Of a stretch of DNA of 64,000 nucleotides, positions 1 to 9,012 are shown piece by piece. How positions within the stretch are numbered: position 1 is the first letter of the stretch; every line of letters starts with the position of its first letter. A program made the translations under genes and the position numbers. Location: NCBI RefSeq assembly GCF_000349945.1, contig NC_020516.1, positions 1,178,001 through 1,242,000 of the forward strand, written 5' to 3'. A model generated the notes under the pieces. It was not told the origin of the DNA, ran no database searches, and saw nothing but the letters and a program-made list of their open reading frames with translations. This DNA comes from Azoarcus sp. KH32C (GTDB taxonomy: Bacteria > Pseudomonadota > Gammaproteobacteria > Burkholderiales > Rhodocyclaceae).

Positions 1-1087
1 GGCCCGTCGCACCCGTAACGAAGGGCGCGTGCGGCGTCTCGAGGCCTTGCGCCGCGAACGGGCCGCGCGGCGCGAGCGGCTGGGCAGCGTCAAGTTCGCA
101 GTCGACAAGGGCGACCAGAGCGGACAGCTCGTCGCCGAATTGACCGACGTGACGAAGCGTTTCGGGCAGCGGACGGTTGTACGCGATTTCTCGACGCGCA
201 TCATGCGTGGCGACCGAGTGGGCCTGATCGGTCCCAACGGCGCGGGCAAGACGACGCTGCTCAAACTGATCCTCGGTGAGCTCGAACCCGACGAAGGGAC
301 GGTGCGCCGCGGCACGCGCCAGAGCGTCGCGTATTTCGACCAGCTGCGCGCACAGCTCGACCCCGAGCTGGCGCTGACCGAAGTGATCAGCCCGGGATCG
401 GATTTCGTCGAGATCGGCGGCGAGCGCAAGCACGTGATCGGCTATCTCGGCGACTTCCTGTTCGCTCCGGAACGGGCGCGTTCGCCGGTGAAGTCGCTTT
501 CGGGGGGCGAGCGCAATCGTCTGCTGCTGGCGCGACTTTTTGCGCGTCCCGCCAATGTGATGGTGCTCGACGAGCCGACGAACGACCTCGACATCGAAAC
601 GCTCGATCTCCTCGAAGAACTCCTTGCCGGTTACGACGGGACACTCTTTCTCGTCAGCCACGACCGGGCCTTCCTCGACAACGTCGTCACCCAGGTGATC
701 GCCGCCGAAGGCGATGGACGCTGGGGCGAGTATGCGGGCGGTTATGTGGACTGGCAGCGCGTCAAGCAGGCCGACGCGGAGCGCGAAGCCGAGCGGGCGA
801 AGGCGGTTTCCTCGCCCAAGCCGCAGGCCGCGGTGGCACCAGCGAAGCCGGCGGCGCGACCGGGCAAGTTGTCGTTCAACGAGAAGCGCGAACTTGAGGC
901 GCTTCCGGACCGGATTGCAGCATTGGAGGCGGAGCAGGGCGATCTGCACACGCGCATGGCCGATCCTGCGCTCTATCAGCAGGGGCCGCAGGAAGTCGCG
1001 CGGATCAAGGCGCGTCTCGATGAACTCGACATTGAAGTCGAGATCGCGATGAACCGCTGGATGGAGCTCGAGAGTCGCCAGGGCTGA
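1..1087 (+). CDS. uup: ABC-F ATPase Uup, C-terminal part (5' end outside window)
   Basis: The reading frame is open at the left edge, so the first ABC domain is missing. What remains is the linker, written ARRTRNEGRVRRLEALR as is typical of Uup, the second ABC domain and the C-terminal domain. The ABC domain has Walker A GPNGAGKTT, signature LSGGERNR and Walker B VMVLDEPTNDLD, followed by the switch histidine in VSHDRAF. The last ~90 residues are charged and probably form the coiled-coil hairpin that binds branched DNA in Uup. ABC-F proteins have no membrane domain; Uup is soluble and is linked to ribosome function and to suppression of transposon precise excision. The gene order does not separate Uup from another ABC-F member, but the linker and C-terminal extension favour Uup. 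Confidence 0.9.
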   Translation, partial: ARRTRNEGRVRRLEALRRERAARRERLGSVKFAVDKGDQSGQLVAELTDVTKRFGQRTVVRDFSTRIMRGDRVGLIGPNGAGKTTLLKLILGELEPDEGTVRRGTRQSVAYFDQLRAQLDPELALTEVISPGSDFVEIGGERKHVIGYLGDFLFAPERARSPVKSLSGGERNRLLLARLFARPANVMVLDEPTNDLDIETLDLLEELLAGYDGTLFLVSHDRAFLDNVVTQVIAAEGDGRWGEYAGGYVDWQRVKQADAEREAERAKAVSSPKPQAAVAPAKPAARPGKLSFNEKRELEALPDRIAALEAEQGDLHTRMADPALYQQGPQEVARIKARLDELDIEVEIAMNRWMELESRQG

Positions 1088-1093
1088 GGCGCG

Positions 1094-2014
1094 TCACAAG
1101 AAGCGGCCGTGGCCTTGATACCAGGCTGCGGCGGCGGCTGTGCCGAGGAACACCAGGAGATGGAAGGCGGACCACAAGCGATAGCGCCAGGCGAGTGCAG
1201 CCGGGCTCAGGTCCGAAATCAAGTATAGCGAGCCGGTCGTCGGCTTGCGCACGACGTGACACTCGGCCGCATTGAGGGCCTCGTCGCGCAGCTTGACCGC
1301 TTCGCGCCGCGCCTGGCTGCGGGCGAGCTCCCATTCGCGCATGTCGATTTCGCCGTTGCCGTCGAGATCGAAACGTTGGAGCAGGCTTTTTCGATCCGAT
1401 TTCCAGTGTTCGAGGAGTTCGCGAACCTGGCGCGAGATATCGAAGTCGGGGGAAATGCTGCCGAGCGTCGCGAAATCGCCGAGCACGTACACGCGGTCTT
1501 GGGAGATCAGGCTCCATTGCGTGTGCCGGGTGTCTCCGTGGCGAAAGACCTCGTTGCGGCTGACCATCATGTCCGCGCCTTCGGGATCCACGGCACACGT
1601 GCCGCTGCCGTCGTCGAGCAGGAATGAGGCGTCGCTTTCGTTGGTGCCGACATGGTGCCACTTGCCGTCGGTTCGGCGCTCTTCGGTCTTTACGCGGTAC
1701 CACAGCACCGGCAACCCATTCACGGGAGACAGCAGCGGTGTTCCGTCGAGTGGCTTGCCGCGCCCGCGAAGTTCCACATAGCCTTGTGCGGCGGAGGCGA
1801 CGCGCGACGTGGGCGTGTCGGTGATGATGCGGACGGTGCGGAGCGAGCGTGCCCAACCGTACAAACCTGCGCCGAGCAGCATGCCGAGCGCGAGCACCCA
1901 GGGCCAGCCGGGCGGAGTCTTGATGATGATGACGACGGCGATGAGCTGCAGCGTCGGCAGCGTGACGTTGGCGATGTCACGGCGCAGGCGAGTCAGCATC
2001 CGTGCGTCCGGCAC
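1094..2014 (-). CDS. GIDE-like membrane protein with an EF-hand motif
   Basis: A 306-residue membrane protein with two hydrophobic segments near the N-terminus (about residues 18-55) and one near the C-terminus (about 280-298). The central part resembles the GIDE domain of mitochondrial E3-ligase (MULAN) relatives, which in bacteria often sits beside lemA, as here. Near residue 215 there is a canonical EF-hand calcium loop, DLDGNGEIDMREW, which is unusual for this family. The longest frame begins with GTG at 2014, four bases after the lemA stop; an in-frame ATG at 1999 is an alternative and neither has a strong ribosome-binding site. It probably forms one transcript with lemA. Function unknown; no catalytic residues were recognised. 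Confidence 0.7.
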   Translation of the reverse strand: MPDARMLTRLRRDIANVTLPTLQLIAVVIIIKTPPGWPWVLALGMLLGAGLYGWARSLRTVRIITDTPTSRVASAAQGYVELRGRGKPLDGTPLLSPVNGLPVLWYRVKTEERRTDGKWHHVGTNESDASFLLDDGSGTCAVDPEGADMMVSRNEVFRHGDTRHTQWSLISQDRVYVLGDFATLGSISPDFDISRQVRELLEHWKSDRKSLLQRFDLDGNGEIDMREWELARSQARREAVKLRDEALNAAECHVVRKPTTGSLYLISDLSPAALAWRYRLWSAFHLLVFLGTAAAAAWYQGHGRFL

Positions 2015-2018
2015 CGGA

Positions 2019-2594
2019 TCAGGCGCTGAATAGCGCCTTCAGGTCGACGTCGGCCTTCTCGACGGTCGCGAATTCCAGCAGGGGCTTGGCATCGAACTGG
2101 AACATTCGGGCGATGAACACGTCCGGAAACTGTTCGATGCGGACGTTGTGCAGGTTGACCGACTCGTTGTACCACTCACGGCGGTCGGCGATGCTGTTTT
2201 CCAGCGCCGTGATGCGCGACTGGAGCTGCATGAAGTGCTCGTTGGCCTTCAATTCCGGGTAGGCCTCGGCAACCGCGAAGATCTGTCCGAGCCCCACGCG
2301 CAGCATGCCCTCGGCCTGACCCAGCGCGCCGACGTCCCGCTGTTCGCGCGCGCTTGCAACGCGGGCGCGCGCTTCGGTCACGCGTTGCAAGGTCTTCTGC
2401 TCGAACTGCTTGTACTGCTTGCAGACCTCGACGAGTTTGGGCAGCTCATCATGCCGCTGCTTGAGCAGCACGTCGATGTTCGCCCACGCCTTCGAGATGT
2501 TGTGCTTGAGTTGCACGAGCCCGTTGTAGGCCACGACGGCATAGAGCACGCCGACGACAACGACGCCGAGCAGGACGGCTGCGGAAACGCTCAT
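2019..2594 (-). CDS. lemA: LemA family protein
   Basis: A 191-residue LemA protein. It has one N-terminal membrane segment (residues 5-25) followed by a long helical region with the family pattern YNGLVQLKHNISKAWANID, then a conserved WYN motif (EWYNESVN) near residue 140. LemA proteins have a short periplasmic N-terminus and a helical body; their role is unclear, though they commonly pair with TPM-domain or GIDE-like membrane proteins. The start is supported by a purine-rich site, GGAGGGAG, just upstream. The GIDE-like gene follows after four bases, so the two are probably co-translated. Confidence 0.92.
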   Translation of the reverse strand: MSVSAAVLLGVVVVGVLYAVVAYNGLVQLKHNISKAWANIDVLLKQRHDELPKLVEVCKQYKQFEQKTLQRVTEARARVASAREQRDVGALGQAEGMLRVGLGQIFAVAEAYPELKANEHFMQLQSRITALENSIADRREWYNESVNLHNVRIEQFPDVFIARMFQFDAKPLLEFATVEKADVDLKALFSA

Positions 2595-2644
2595 GGTATC
2601 TCCCTCCCTATTCGCGCTGCATCATACCAAAGCATGCCGGGAGT

Positions 2645-3502
2645 TCAGGTTGCGGGAGGCACGAAGCGGAAGAGCTCTTCCTGGGGGACCCCAAGCCGCG
2701 AGAGCAGGGTTTCGCGGTTCAGGCGCACCAGACTTTCGATCTCCGCGATGTCGTCCGGCAAGGCGTCGTTGTCCCAGCCGTTCGACAGATGACGTGCAAA
2801 ATTTGCAGCGAGGACGACGTTTCGCACGCGTGGATGATCAGCGAGGGTCTCGTCCATCAAGTTGGTCAGCAACTCGGGGAGCTGCCACGTTCGCACCAGG
2901 GCGAACAGGATCTCCTGCGCCGTCACACCGAACACCGCTCGCTGGGCATCCGGGCTGCGCAGCCAGCGGTCGCCGCGTTGCATGTCATAGACCTGCTGGG
3001 TCAGGTTCGGCGCGGCAATCCAGCACAGGATCTCCACGGCCTCCTGCAGCAGCGCGGCGACGGTAATCTCGTCGACGTCCAGGTCGTGGCGCAGGATTGC
3101 CCAGTCGCGGGCGTAGTGCGAGGCGCGCCGGGCGCGGGCGATGACCTTCAGTACGCCGACCAGCGCCTTCGGATGCGCGACGAGCGTGTCCTCGACCGTC
3201 GGCATGTTGGCGAAGCGGTCGAAAAAGGGCGCGAGGCCCATCATCATGATCGCGCGGTCGATCGTCGTGATGTCGTGATTCTGTTTCGCCGGGCGGTTCG
3301 CCTGCAGCGTCGTCAGCAACTTCATCGTCATCAAGGGATCGGCCAGCACGACCGCAGCCACCGCCTTGGCACCCAAGCCGTCCTGCCGGTCGCGCAGCGC
3401 GGCCAGTTCCTTGACCGTGCGGCGCAGCACCGGAACGTCCTGCGTGGACATGAATTCGACGTAGGCTGTGACCGAGGGAAGAGGAGTGTCGATGAAGCCC
3501 AT
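2645..3502 (-). CDS. HDOD-domain protein
   Basis: About 285 residues, most of which match the HDOD domain, a helical relative of the HD phosphohydrolase fold found in bacterial signalling proteins. The part corresponding to the HD active site lacks a clear His-Asp pair, so it is probably a non-enzymatic scaffold. I place the start at ATG 3502 (MGFIDTPLP) because the longer frame adds a basic stretch with no family resemblance; the ribosome-binding site there is weak. It stands alone between lemA and acuI. A second HDOD gene lies at 28981-29811 and does keep an HD pair. Confidence 0.8.
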   Translation of the reverse strand: MGFIDTPLPSVTAYVEFMSTQDVPVLRRTVKELAALRDRQDGLGAKAVAAVVLADPLMTMKLLTTLQANRPAKQNHDITTIDRAIMMMGLAPFFDRFANMPTVEDTLVAHPKALVGVLKVIARARRASHYARDWAILRHDLDVDEITVAALLQEAVEILCWIAAPNLTQQVYDMQRGDRWLRSPDAQRAVFGVTAQEILFALVRTWQLPELLTNLMDETLADHPRVRNVVLAANFARHLSNGWDNDALPDDIAEIESLVRLNRETLLSRLGVPQEELFRFVPPAT

Positions 3503-3623
3503 GGTGGTAACACCGTGTGTCGATGAGACGATTATCGGCTCGGGGGCCCGGGAAATGAAGGGGGAATTTGGGCTAATGCGGCGAAACGGCCGCGCTTTCA
3601 CAGGGGCGTCGCGGTGAATTGGC

Positions 3624-3629
3624 TATAAT
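3624..3629 (+). promoter_or_regulatory. possible -10 element before acuI
   Basis: A perfect TATAAT lies about 60 bases before the acuI start. No good -35 hexamer is found at 16-18 bases upstream, so this is only a tentative promoter. Confidence 0.35.
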
Positions 3630-3691
3630 CGGGCGAAAAATCACGACGGCGTCGTCTACAGGCGCCCGCAACCGCAGAGGAGTACGGCACA

Positions 3692-4690
3692 GTGAGTGCA
3701 CCGTTCAAAGCGTTTCTGATCGATCAGGATGAAGGCAAGAAAGTCGTCAGCGGCATGGGGACGCTGGATCGCGATGGTCTCGACGCCGGCGAAGTGCTGA
3801 TCAAGGTGCATTACTCGAGCATCAACTACAAAGATGCACTGGCGGCGACCGGCGCCGGAAAGATCATCCGGCGTTTCCCGTGCGTCGGCGGCATCGACCT
3901 CTCCGGTGAAGTCGTGGACAGCATCGATGCCCGTTTCCGTCCGGGCGACAAGGTCATTGCCACGAGCTTCGACATTGGCGTCGCGCACCACGGCGGTTAC
4001 GCCGAATACGCGCGGGTGCCGGCCGGCTGGGTGGTGCCGCTGCCCGCGGGACTGGATCTGCTGGAGGCGATGGCCCTGGGCACGGCGGGTTTCACCGCAG
4101 CGCTCGGCATCGTGCGCATGGAAGACAACGGCCTCGCCCCGGCAAATGGCCCGGTCGTGGTCACCGGTGCGACGGGGGGCGTCGGCGGGCTCGCGATCGA
4201 CATGCTGTCGCAGCTCGGTTACCACGTCGTCGCGTTGACCGGCAAGGAATCAGAGTCCGACTACCTGAAGATGCTCGGCGCGGCCGAGATCCTGCTGCGG
4301 AATACAATCGACTTCGAGAAGGTGCGTCCGCTCGAAGCGGGCCGTTGGGCAGGGGCGGTCGACAACGTGGGCGGGCAGATCCTGCACTGGATCCTCGCGA
4401 CGATGAAGCAGGCCGGCACCGTCGCGAGCATCGGCAATGCGGCGAGCTTTAACATCAACACGACGGTCTTCCCGTTCATCCTGCGCGGCGTGAGCCTGCT
4501 CGGGGTCGATTCGGGCTACATGGGATTTCCGACGCGCAAGAAAGTGTGGGACCGGCTCGCGACCGACCTCAAGCCGAGGCATCTGGCTGCCGTTACCAGG
4601 ACTATTGCATTCGACGAGCTGCCGGCCGCATTCGAGGCATTCATCAGGGGTGAGGTCAAGGGGCGCACGGTCGTGCGTATCGGCGCCTGA
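3692..4690 (+). CDS. acuI: acrylyl-CoA reductase (NADPH) / YhdH family quinone oxidoreductase
   Basis: 332 residues of the zinc-independent medium-chain dehydrogenase superfamily, YhdH/AcuI subgroup. The catalytic-domain signature YSSINYKDALAATG is at about residues 36-49, and the NADPH-binding Rossmann loop is VTGATGGVGGLA near residue 155. AcuI reduces acryloyl-CoA to propionyl-CoA, detoxifying a reactive intermediate. The downstream prpE makes propionyl-CoA from propionate, so the two may share a physiological theme, although a response-regulator gene lies between them. The start is GTG, supported by GAGGAG nine bases upstream. Confidence 0.88.
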   Translation: MSAPFKAFLIDQDEGKKVVSGMGTLDRDGLDAGEVLIKVHYSSINYKDALAATGAGKIIRRFPCVGGIDLSGEVVDSIDARFRPGDKVIATSFDIGVAHHGGYAEYARVPAGWVVPLPAGLDLLEAMALGTAGFTAALGIVRMEDNGLAPANGPVVVTGATGGVGGLAIDMLSQLGYHVVALTGKESESDYLKMLGAAEILLRNTIDFEKVRPLEAGRWAGAVDNVGGQILHWILATMKQAGTVASIGNAASFNINTTVFPFILRGVSLLGVDSGYMGFPTRKKVWDRLATDLKPRHLAAVTRTIAFDELPAAFEAFIRGEVKGRTVVRIGA

Positions 4691-4714
4691 CCCGCAGCAA
4701 GAGGATTCCGCAGC

Positions 4715-5896
4715 ATGGGCGAGCCTGAGCAGCAACCATTGCCGAAGGTGCTGATCGTCGACGACTCGCGCATGGTGCGGGCGTCGATCGTCAAGCTGAT
4801 ACGGGGCCGCTTCGAATTCCGCGAGGAATCCGACGGCGAAGCGGGTTGGCAGGCGCTGCTGGTCGACCCCACGATCGAGCTTGTGCTCACCGACATCGGG
4901 ATGCCGCAGCTCGACGGCTATGGCCTGCTGGAGCGCATCCGTGCGTCGCAGCTGTCGCGGATCCACGAGCTTCCGGTGATCGTGATCTCCGGTGAGGAAG
5001 ACGGGGGGGCGCGTGAGCGCGCGCGCCAGCTCGGTGCCAACGATTTCATCACGAAGGGAATCGGCGCGACCGAACTGATCGCTCGTCTCGATTCGCTCAC
5101 GCGGCTCGCCCAGACGACGCGCCAGCTCGAGGAAAGCCGTGCCGCGTTGGCGAGGCAAAGTCCGGTCGATCCGGTTTCGGGGCTGGCGACCGAATCCTAC
5201 CTGAACTGGCGGGGCGAGCAGGACATGGCGCTCGCGCGTCGGCGCCAGGCCGATCTTTCCGTGCTGGTGCTGGAGATCGACCGCTATGACCAGCTCACTG
5301 CCCAATACGGGGCACATGTCGCCCAGCTCGTCACCCGCAAGCTGTCCGGCATGTTGTCGACCAAGGTCCGCAAGGAAGACACCGTCACGCAGATGACGCC
5401 GTCGCAGTTCGTCGTGCTGTCGCCGAGCACCGATCTCGCCGGTTGCGCGGCTTTTGCGCTGCGCATGCAGAAGGTTCTCGACAAGCTCGTCATGACCTAT
5501 CGCGACGACCGCATCCGCATCAGCATCACGGTCGGTGTCGCGAGTTCCAGAGGCGACGGCGTGCAGACCGTCAGCGAGCTGATCAACGTCGCTACGGCGC
5601 GAACCGGCGCCGGCAAGCAGGCCGGCGGCAACCGCGTGGTCGGCGACCAGGGCGAGATCACGCAGGAGATGGTGGATCGCCTGCGGCAGCAGGTCGTGAG
5701 CATCGACCAGGCACTCGTCCAGGTCGGGCAGGGCGACACCGAAGAGATCGTCGCGCAACTGCCCGCAGTGGTCGCGACGCTCATGCCCTTGTTGCGTCTG
5801 ATCGAGGCGCAACTCGGCTGCGGGATTCCTCTCGATCGTCTTAGTCACTACAATCCCAATTCCGCATCCGGCAACGACGGCACCCAGAAGGCCTGA
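4715..5896 (+). CDS. response regulator with degenerate GGDEF domain
   Basis: 393 residues. An N-terminal receiver domain (about 10-125) keeps the acidic pair D16/D17, the phospho-acceptor D60 in LTDIGMPQ and K114. A GGDEF-fold domain follows (about 150-300), but the signature loop reads QMTPSQF at residues 226-232 instead of GGDEF, so it should not make cyclic-di-GMP. A C-terminal helical part of ~80 residues may mediate an output interaction. The protein probably works as a phosphorylation-dependent interaction partner. It lies 24 bases after acuI. No histidine kinase is adjacent. Confidence 0.8.
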   Translation: MGEPEQQPLPKVLIVDDSRMVRASIVKLIRGRFEFREESDGEAGWQALLVDPTIELVLTDIGMPQLDGYGLLERIRASQLSRIHELPVIVISGEEDGGARERARQLGANDFITKGIGATELIARLDSLTRLAQTTRQLEESRAALARQSPVDPVSGLATESYLNWRGEQDMALARRRQADLSVLVLEIDRYDQLTAQYGAHVAQLVTRKLSGMLSTKVRKEDTVTQMTPSQFVVLSPSTDLAGCAAFALRMQKVLDKLVMTYRDDRIRISITVGVASSRGDGVQTVSELINVATARTGAGKQAGGNRVVGDQGEITQEMVDRLRQQVVSIDQALVQVGQGDTEEIVAQLPAVVATLMPLLRLIEAQLGCGIPLDRLSHYNPNSASGNDGTQKA

Positions 5897-6025
5897 AGTC
5901 GGAGCGGTAAAAAAAATTACAAAGCGGTAACAAGGTGGCGCGGCGCATCGCTCCGCAGTCCGAGCCTGTGCCGGATGCCCGATGTCATTCAAGTAATGCA
6001 GGGATCATTGTAGGGAGAGGAACCC

Positions 6026-7918
6026 ATGTCCAAGTATCAGGAATTTCACAGCCGTTCCATCGAGCAGCGTGATGAGTTCTGGGCCGAGCAGGCCAAGCTC
6101 ATCGACTGGAACAAGTCCGCCGAACAGATCTGCGACTTTTCGAAGCCGCCGTTCGTGAAGTGGTTCAAGGGCGGCGAAACCAACCTTTGCTACAACGCCG
6201 TCGATCGCCACGCCGCCCAGCGTCCGAACGACCGTGCGCTGGTCTATATCTCGACCGAGACCGAAGAAGAGAAGGTCTACAGCTTCGCCGAGCTGCAGCG
6301 CGAGGTCGAGCGCATGGCCGCGATCTACCAGGATCTCGGTGTCAAGAAGGGCGATCGCGTGCTGATCTACATGCCGATGATCGCCGAGGCCGCGTTCGCG
6401 ATGCTGGCCTGCGCGCGGATCGGTGCGATCCACTCGGTGGTGTTCGGCGGCTTCGCGGCCGGCTCGCTCGCGACCCGTATCGACGACGCCAAGCCCGTGC
6501 TGATGGTGAGCTCGGATGCCGGCATGCGCAACGGCAAGCCGGTGCCGTACAAGCACCTCGTCGATGAGGCCTGCAAGCTCGCCGAATTCCCGCCGAAGAA
6601 CGTGCTGATCGTCGATCGGGGCCTGGACAAGGGCTTCGCCAAGGTCGAAGGGCGTGACGTCGATTACGCGACGCTGCGCGCGAAGCACATGGACGCCAAG
6701 GTCCCGGTGACCTGGCTCGAATCGACCGAACCGAGCTACATCCTCTATACCTCTGGCACGACCGGGAAGCCGAAGGGCGTGCAGCGCGACACCGGCGGCT
6801 ACGCCGTCGCGCTCGCCGCGTCGATGAAGCATATCTTCACCGGCGACGCCGGCGAGACGATGTTCGCGACCTCGGACATCGGCTGGGTCGTCGGCCACTC
6901 GTACATCATCTACGGGCCGCTGCTGGCGGGCATGGCGACGATCATGTACGAAGGCACGCCGCTGCGCCCGGACGCCGGCATCTGGTGGAGCATCGTCGAG
7001 AAGTACAAGGTCACCGTCATGTTCTCGGCGCCGACCGCGGTGCGCGTGCTGAAGAAGCAGGATCCGGCCTTCCTCAAGAAGTACGACCTGTCCTCGCTCA
7101 AGCACCTCTTCCTCGCCGGCGAGCCGCTCGACGAGACGAGCCACAAGTGGATCATGGACGAGCTGGGCATCCCGGTCGTCGACAACTACTGGCAGACTGA
7201 AACCGGTTGGCCGATGCTCGCGATCTGCCGTGGCGTCGAGCAGAGCCCGATCAAGCTCGGCTCCCCCGCCTTCCCGGTCTACGGCTACGACCTGCGCATC
7301 TACCGTGAGGACGGCACTGAGTGCGGCGCCAACGAGAAGGGTATTGTCGGCATCGTTCCGCCGCTGCCGCCGGGCTGCCTGTCGACCGTTTGGGGCCAGG
7401 ACGACCGCTTCGTGTCGACCTACTTCAGCACCTTTGCCGATCCGGTGATCTATTCGTCGTCCGACTGGGGCATCAAGGACGAGAACGGTTACTACACGAT
7501 CCTCGGCCGCATGGACGACGTGATCAACGTCGCCGGCCACCGTCTGGGCACCCGCGAGATCGAAGAGGCAATCCAGGCCCACACCGCGATTGCCGAGGTC
7601 GCGGTCGTCGGCGTCGCCGACCAGCTCAAGGGCCAGATGCCGATGGCCTTCGCCGTGGTGAAGGACGCCACGCGCGTCGATAGCCCCGAGAAGCGTGTCG
7701 AACTCGAGAAGGAAGTGATGAAGACGGTCGACAACCTGCTCGGCGCGATCGCGCGTCCGGCGCGTGTGCACTTCATCTCCGGTCTGCCGAAGACGCGGTC
7801 CGGCAAGATGCTGCGCCGCTCGATCCAGGCGCTGGCCGAAGGCCGCGATCCGGGTGATCTGACGACGATCGACGATCCGACCACGCTGGAGCAGATCCGC
7901 GACGCGATCGCGGGCTGA
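6026..7918 (+). CDS. prpE: propionyl-CoA synthetase
   Basis: 630 residues of the acyl-AMP-forming acetyl-CoA synthetase family, PrpE type. It activates propionate to propionyl-CoA through a propionyl-AMP intermediate in the cytosol. Key motifs are the phosphate-binding loop YTSGTTGKPKG (241-251), YWQTETG near residue 390, the adenylate-binding SSDWGIKDENGYY, and the C-terminal PKTRSGKMLRR, whose lysine is the catalytic and acetylation-regulated residue. Short family-specific features (PLPPGCLSTVWG) favour PrpE over Acs. GGGAGAGGAA precedes the ATG. A strong terminator follows. Confidence 0.92.
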   Translation: MSKYQEFHSRSIEQRDEFWAEQAKLIDWNKSAEQICDFSKPPFVKWFKGGETNLCYNAVDRHAAQRPNDRALVYISTETEEEKVYSFAELQREVERMAAIYQDLGVKKGDRVLIYMPMIAEAAFAMLACARIGAIHSVVFGGFAAGSLATRIDDAKPVLMVSSDAGMRNGKPVPYKHLVDEACKLAEFPPKNVLIVDRGLDKGFAKVEGRDVDYATLRAKHMDAKVPVTWLESTEPSYILYTSGTTGKPKGVQRDTGGYAVALAASMKHIFTGDAGETMFATSDIGWVVGHSYIIYGPLLAGMATIMYEGTPLRPDAGIWWSIVEKYKVTVMFSAPTAVRVLKKQDPAFLKKYDLSSLKHLFLAGEPLDETSHKWIMDELGIPVVDNYWQTETGWPMLAICRGVEQSPIKLGSPAFPVYGYDLRIYREDGTECGANEKGIVGIVPPLPPGCLSTVWGQDDRFVSTYFSTFADPVIYSSSDWGIKDENGYYTILGRMDDVINVAGHRLGTREIEEAIQAHTAIAEVAVVGVADQLKGQMPMAFAVVKDATRVDSPEKRVELEKEVMKTVDNLLGAIARPARVHFISGLPKTRSGKMLRRSIQALAEGRDPGDLTTIDDPTTLEQIRDAIAG

Positions 7919-7940
7919 GCCTTCCGCCATCGCAAACGAA

Positions 7941-7970
7941 AACCGCGCCGGATCCGGCGCGGTTTTTTTT
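7941..7970 (+). terminator. rho-independent terminator after prpE
   Basis: A perfect inverted repeat, AACCGCGCC and GGCGCGGTT around GGATCC, followed by a run of eight T. It lies 22 bases after the prpE stop, between convergent genes. Confidence 0.9.
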
Positions 7971-7983
7971 CGTCCTTACTCCG

Positions 7984-8769
7984 TCAGGTGCCGGTTTTGC
8001 TGGCAGAGCTGCCCGCGATCGACGTCTCGCCTTCGTAGCCCGCTTCGATTTCCTCGTGGATCGTCCGCCACATCGGCTTGAGGAGGAAGCGCATGCCCTT
8101 GATGATGCTCTGCACGTCCATCATCGACGGGATGCGCGTGCCGCGATGCTCGACCGGTCCGCCGATCTGTCGCACATCGACGCCCAGCTTCGCGAAATGG
8201 GCGGCAAGTCGGGGCTCCGTGAGAATGAAGAGGGTCTCGATTCCGCTGCGGGCCGCGAGGGCGATCGCGCCCAGATATAGCCCGATCGGGATGTACGGAA
8301 AACGCGGGTGGATGACGCTGCCGAAGTCCTCGTCGTGCACCGGCACCGCTTCCGTGTGTTCCCCTTTCCGGCGTCGGAATGCTGCGCGTACCGCGAGGCG
8401 CGACACTTCGGCGATCCGATCCCGGTCAAGACGTGCCGGGTCGATGATCGAACGGTCGATCGTTGCCGCGCAGGTCCTTTCGAAAGGGAGCAGGTAGTCC
8501 GGGTCGTTCGTTCGGGCAAGGACCACGCGCGTGCAGCCCACTGGGATTTTCGCTTCGTTCGCGGTTCGCAGCAGGCAGTGCAGGCTGTGGGCATCGTGCT
8601 CGTCCGTCTCTCGTCGATCCGGACGGACGGGTTCGAAGCCGAGCTCTTCGCAATACACTTCGTGCCGCACGCGGTACACCGCGTCGCGCAACGAGTCGTC
8701 GGTGGCCGGGGAGATTTCGAAGTATTTCCTGAACCCGTGGCCAAGGTTGAAGCGGTCGAACAGAAGCAA
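7984..8769 (-). CDS. PEP-CTERM/exosortase-associated acyltransferase
   Basis: 261 residues resembling the acyl-homoserine-lactone-synthase-like acyltransferases that accompany exosortase/PEP-CTERM systems. The N-terminal motif YRVRHEVYCEELGFE is the family hallmark, with the basic acyl-CoA binding region (RLAVRAAFRRRKGE) near residue 130. Substrate unknown. The start is TTG at 8769, justified by GAGGAG seven bases upstream and by the family N-terminus. No exosortase gene is in the window, but a PEP-CTERM protein is encoded at 14255-15181. The gene is divergent from the ThiF-led cluster, with 243 bases between. Confidence 0.82.
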   Translation of the reverse strand: MLLFDRFNLGHGFRKYFEISPATDDSLRDAVYRVRHEVYCEELGFEPVRPDRRETDEHDAHSLHCLLRTANEAKIPVGCTRVVLARTNDPDYLLPFERTCAATIDRSIIDPARLDRDRIAEVSRLAVRAAFRRRKGEHTEAVPVHDEDFGSVIHPRFPYIPIGLYLGAIALAARSGIETLFILTEPRLAAHFAKLGVDVRQIGGPVEHRGTRIPSMMDVQSIIKGMRFLLKPMWRTIHEEIEAGYEGETSIAGSSASKTGT

Positions 8770-9012
8770 CGGTATTCTCCTCGTTCTGTTGCCGGCGTAT
8801 GCATCGGGACGGATCGCCCCGGAGCCTCTCTTGGCGGGCCTTATGCGGGCCCCCGTGAACGCGGTAGGTGCTCGTTAATCATAGTCCAAGTTGGTATCCG
8901 CGGGGGTGTGTGAAATTGCGGAAAGTGGTGATCCGCAGTCCAAAAATGGCTGTTTCTCTATTGGCATGGATTCTCTATGATGATGTGGAGGACACACCAT
9001 CCAGGGAGAAGC

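Noticed and set aside
4250..5992. 580-residue antisense frame opposite acuI and the receiver gene
   Set aside because: Histidine/arginine-rich composition typical of a shadow; both plus-strand genes are clear.
6005..7930. 641-residue antisense frame opposite prpE
   Set aside because: prpE has every family motif; the antisense frame is low-complexity and has no start signal.
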